Notes under the pieces: model-generated
What the model saw: the letters and a program-made list of their open reading frames with translations, nothing else
What the model was told of the DNA's origin: nothing
The model's database searches: none
Program-made: the position numbers and the translations under genes
Origin: Melastoma dodecandrum
Taxonomy: Eukaryota; Streptophyta; Magnoliopsida; Myrtales; Melastomataceae
Reading direction: 5' to 3'
NCBI GenBank assembly: GCA_029817715.1
Contig: JARUPY010000164.1
Location: 1,740,001 to 1,804,000 of the forward strand
Length of the DNA stretch: 64,000 nt
Shown: piece after piece, positions 60,040-64,000 of the stretch
Layout: each line of letters begins with the position of its first letter
How positions within the stretch are numbered: the stretch's first letter is position 1

Positions 60040-61450
60040 TGAGCTGATTTTGTAGGCATTCTTTGTTTCGTGGACAGGTATCACAACATCCGATCACGAC
60101 AACCAAAGTTTCGAAACAATTTCGGGTTAAACCTTTGAAACAACCTTAATTGTCAAAACAATGACACACATAAAAGGAGTATTCGTTCCTCGATCAATAC
60201 TCTTTGCAAAAATCAAGCATATGAGCTAACTAGGTTTTTCCCTTTTGCATGTAGATACAAAAACTTCCTATCATGATTGACTGGTGAAACTTCAAGCCAA
60301 AGCTTCGAAACAATTTTCATTCTCAACAAAAACAACTAATTCCACAAAAGGGAGTATTCGTTTTGAAAATAATACTATCTCTACAAAAGAAAATAAGTTA
60401 CATGTGCTCACTTATTTTATTCTTTATGCTTGTCTCATAGGTACATGAACATCCTAAGCAGCTAACGAAGACCGACAATAAAATTTCGAGCCAGAGCTTC
60501 GAAACAAACTTCATCAACGAATTTCTTCATATTCCTAAAGAGTTAATAGGGGCAAAGAACATTGACAATACACATGAAAATGGAGAAATCACACCACCAC
60601 ACTCTTTTCATCCAATGAAACAAAATTACACGAGATGATTTTGTTTATGTCCTTTGTCTCATGAGCGGGTGCGTGAATTCTTCACACGAATGGTACAAAA
60701 CTCCTATGACAAGGCGAGAGTGGTAAAACTTCAAGCCAAAGGCATGTTGCGGTTTCGTTAATTCTTTGATTCATACGGACGAAGATGCAATGATAAAACA
60801 AAAATAAAAGGGAAGTACTGTAACTCCACTTCCCCTTTCTTATAAACGAAGTTATATGAACAAATTTCATTTTTTCTCTAAGAGAAAGTAAGTCGAATTA
60901 CTCAGTTATTTTCTCATCGTCAGTTTGATATGTATATGAGCAGCTTTATATAACAGACACATGCCAAGAGTAACGGTTTCGTTAACCCTTTGATTCCTAC
61001 ATAAAAAGATGCATTGCCGAAACTCCATGAAAGGGAAGTACTAAAACTCTATTTCGCCTTTCTTATAAACGAAATTACACATGCAAAATTTCGTTTCTAC
61101 TCTAAAAGAAACAAGTCGCACGAACTCACTTGTTTTCTCATCATCTATTGTATAGGTAGGTACAACCAACCTTATACAATTGACACAAGGTAAGAGTAGC
61201 ATTTCGTCAAATCTTTGATTCGATTAGACGAAGACGCATTGACAAAGTGACATAAAAGGGAATATTAATCCAATTTTAATACTTTCTACATCGTAACAAG
61301 TTACATGATCTCACTTGTATTCCGCCCTTTGGCGAATGTAGGTACATGAATATCTTAAATTATGCACAAAGGCGCGGGTAATCGAGTGAAAAATTCTGAA
61401 CCAAATCTTTTGAGCAGCCTTTGTCATCACTAAGGATCATCACGTGAAAT
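60040..61450. repeat. degenerate 200-240-bp tandem repeat
   Basis: About six units recur at roughly 60100, 60296, 60488, 60735, 60970 and 61197. Each has AGCTTCGAAACAA or GTTTCGTTAA-(T/C)CTTTGATTC, then a run with AAAAGGGA(G/A)TA, then GTTACATGA-(G/A)CTCACTT and a GTAGGTACATGAA-like end. No long ORF. The units lie between the two direct repeats. Confidence 0.65.
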
Positions 61451-62832
61451 GAAGTTTTATCTATGTATTATTTCCTAAAAAGTTTTCTTATCCCTGGAGT
61501 CATGCCTCCTATTTATACAAGTCGGAGTTGGTTACATGAACACACCTTATTCTCCAGAATGAGTTGAATATACAAGCATATTCCTCCCTAGTGGTAGTCA
61601 AGATGGACATCCCCATCTCATATCCCCTACGAGCACTTGGATTCATTCATTATTTCTCCAAACGACAATCGAAGTACATTAGATAACTTCATTCATACTC
61701 CCAAACACTTTCCCTAGATAGATGAGCGTAAACACCATGAGAATTCGCCTACACAAGCATCCGGATGGACAAAGAGTTCTTTGACAAAAGATGCTCAGAC
61801 ACCGTGAGATCGAGCGTTCATTCCCTACCCCAAACACAAAACATTAACCATTACTAGCCTTCCATCAGTGGACATGCCTGCCAGTTGAGTCGTTCCAAAA
61901 GATACACATCTTAATCAACTTAAAGGAAAAATGTAAATCCTCAAGAAGTCCGAAACGTCTCCAACAAAATCAAAAAGAAATGAAAATGGTCAATTCCCGA
62001 CAAATCGTCAAGAAAAGGAAAGACTAGCGAACAGATCAAAGTCTTCAAAACAAAGTGCAAAATTAAGTCAGAAGAGCAAATCCAAGCGCCAAGGCCAATA
62101 TAAACGGTCGTAAGAGCAAATGTGCTATTTACTAAACAACTCGAACGAAAAGTACCCAAAGCGGATCATCGGATGCCAACAACAACCCAATTCCCAATCT
62201 CCAACCCGAAGCGACTCGACTGGTTAGTTGTTTGAATGATGGAGAATTTGCATAAACGGTGGAACCCCGATTGTCCAATAGCTTTTAATGAAGTTCTTAG
62301 ACTCGTTTATCAAAACAAACAGATTTGGAACCTTAACCAAAAGGCTTTATGCCAAAGCCACATGACAGCAAGACAAAGACTCCTTCGACCGGTAGATGAC
62401 TATCCAAGTCAAAGGAATTCCGAAATTCAACCGAGATGACTTTCAAAAGTCAAGAAGCCCTCATCCAGTCTCGCTCAGAAGCAATCCCAATAAGGTTCAC
62501 CTAAACGAATCATGACATGCATAAGTATCGTAATCATACATGTTTGATTATGTCTGTTTTCTCGTTGATTACTGACATTTTTCTTGATTATATCCCAAGG
62601 TATAAATTTATCATGAATACCCTAAATCCACAATTTAGGATATTGTGGCGTCTTAGAGAGAATCAAATTGGTAATCAATTAGGCAAATTAAATCAAATAT
62701 TAATTAATGACCAATCAAATCAATATTAAAGTGAAAGCGAAAGGAAATCAATGAAAAGGGGGTAACGATGATTTTGAATTTTAAAAAAATGAGACAACTG
62801 TTTCTTGAAAAATGGGAGCTAACCTAGACAAG
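61451..62832. other. no recognised gene
   Basis: AT-rich. ORFs of up to 72 codons have no recognisable domain. It is internal to the pair of direct repeats. Confidence 0.4.
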
Positions 62833-63415
62833 TGGACACACATCTATAGATAAATTATTAGATAATAAAAAATCCTTTAGACGATTCTCCTTCCCCCTTC
62901 GAGAAAATCGGCACCTGAGGTCAACTTCTCCCTACACACAGGTGCCGGAGGCCAACTTCAACATCCAGAATCGAAGGCCAACTCCTCCATATGAAACCAG
63001 AGCTAAGAACTCACCCTCTCAAATGCTGATGACAGGCTTCAAGGCACCCCCCTAATCAAAGCATGGACAACGACTGGCTTCAAGACAGCCTCCCCTTAAC
63101 GAACTCCCAAATGTCCTTCTTCCTTCTCAACCCATCCCGAGGCGAGGCAACCCCTTGGTGAGTTTTCGACCTTTGTTCGCATACTAATTCAATCCTTCTT
63201 TCACCATAAAGCATGGCTGACCAACATCTTCATTTGTTGAACTCGTCGAATGTGACATGGGAACACGAAATCGAGCCCCAATGGAGCACCGTAATCTTGG
63301 CTCGAATGCAAAGGGGTAAGTCGACATCCGTAATTAGGTTGAATTGATTTCTTATTATCTTAAAATAATTGTGATATAATTTAGTTTTACCCTACTTTTG
63401 GCTAATTGTATTTGG
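62833..63415. repeat. direct repeat, right copy (LTR-like)
   Basis: Counterpart of 59452-60005, about 3.4 kb away. The copies differ by small indels, including an extra stretch at about 62920-63020 (CAACTTC-rich). Confidence 0.65.
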
Positions 63416-64000
63416 GTTCTACATGCTTAAATAAGAAATGAGAAAACACATGTATTTGATTCTATTCGTTTTTATCCTTTTGAATGTATTTTAATTATAA
63501 AATCTTTTTTTATTAGAAACTAAATTTCATCAGATTTTCATACATATTTATGCATCAAAATCTCATTGTTTGTTTAAAAGTTATGAATTTTTGAAAACAT
63601 ACCATGTTTTTATGACATTGTATTTAAAATTAAAGATCATTTTTTAAGTGCGCCAAAAAATCTCTAACTTCTAACATGGTGTCTCTTACATGATTAGCAA
63701 GACATATAATTTTATTTCATAGAATTTTAATCTTTCTAGGCTGAGTTATGCCAAAACTTATTTTGACGTAGTATGTGATGTTTTTTAGCAGTTTACATTT
63801 AGAAAGAGCCTTGTATTTTTAATTTTATAAGTCCATTTTTCATGAAATTTTATGGACATGACCACCTTTAAGTTTGGGCATTTGTTTTAGCTTGTTTGGG
63901 CTTGTATAAAATAGGTTAAGATTTTTTTTATTAAGTGATCTGCAGTTATATTGTACTTTGAATAAAGTTTGAACAAATTTCAACTATTTTGGGCTTATGC
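63416..64000. other. no recognised gene
   Basis: AT-rich sequence to the end of the window with no ORF or repeat that I recognise. Confidence 0.45.

Overview
This is nuclear DNA from a flowering plant, most likely a eudicot. The recognisable genes are plant genes with GT-AG introns: a metal tolerance protein, PIG-X, an SKU5-similar protein, a CIP8/RING1-like RING protein, TATA-binding protein, a DAO-family oxidoreductase and diaminopimelate decarboxylase. Between them lie Ty3/gypsy, Ty1/copia, hAT, MULE-like and foldback elements. All calls come from reading the sequence; no searches were run.

Almost every host gene here is broken or cut short. At 880-5195 is an inverted repeat with arms of about 1.9 kb. 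Its right arm holds an apparently complete four-exon PIG-X gene (minus strand), its left arm a dead copy, and SKU5-like fragments meet head to head at the centre. A truncated MTP12-like zinc transporter gene (minus strand, up to 7180) runs in frame into PIG-X exon 1. From 7.4 to 14.2 kb lie two direct copies of a 1.7-kb repeat, one with an LTR-like insertion. A RING E3 ligase pseudogene (17351-18492) follows a hAT MITE. A TBP gene (19696-20347) stops after four coding exons, next to a self-nested foldback element (21012-21996).

From 22 to 36 kb the window is stacked retrotransposons: a copia protease scrap, a Tekay-like LTR with the start of its gag, a Tat-lineage integrase joined directly to that gag, an antisense plant-mobile-domain ORF and a Tat LTR, copia LTR fragments, and a complete gag-only LTR element (34579-36260) with a perfect 5-bp target duplication. 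From 36.5 to 49 kb are two solo LTRs with perfect duplications, three hAT-type elements, a MULE-like MITE and minisatellites.

The best-preserved host gene is a two-exon FAD-dependent oxidoreductase (49761-51218, minus). It is followed by a decayed, truncated diaminopimelate decarboxylase fragment (51761-53653) abutting a degraded hAT transposase gene (to 56253). Then come a BED-zinc-finger hAT derivative (56915-59011) and a 4-kb region of degenerate tandem repeats between two direct repeats (59.4-63.4 kb). The genes show no functional grouping. The window reads as a rearranged, transposon-rich region in which gene fragments are decaying.
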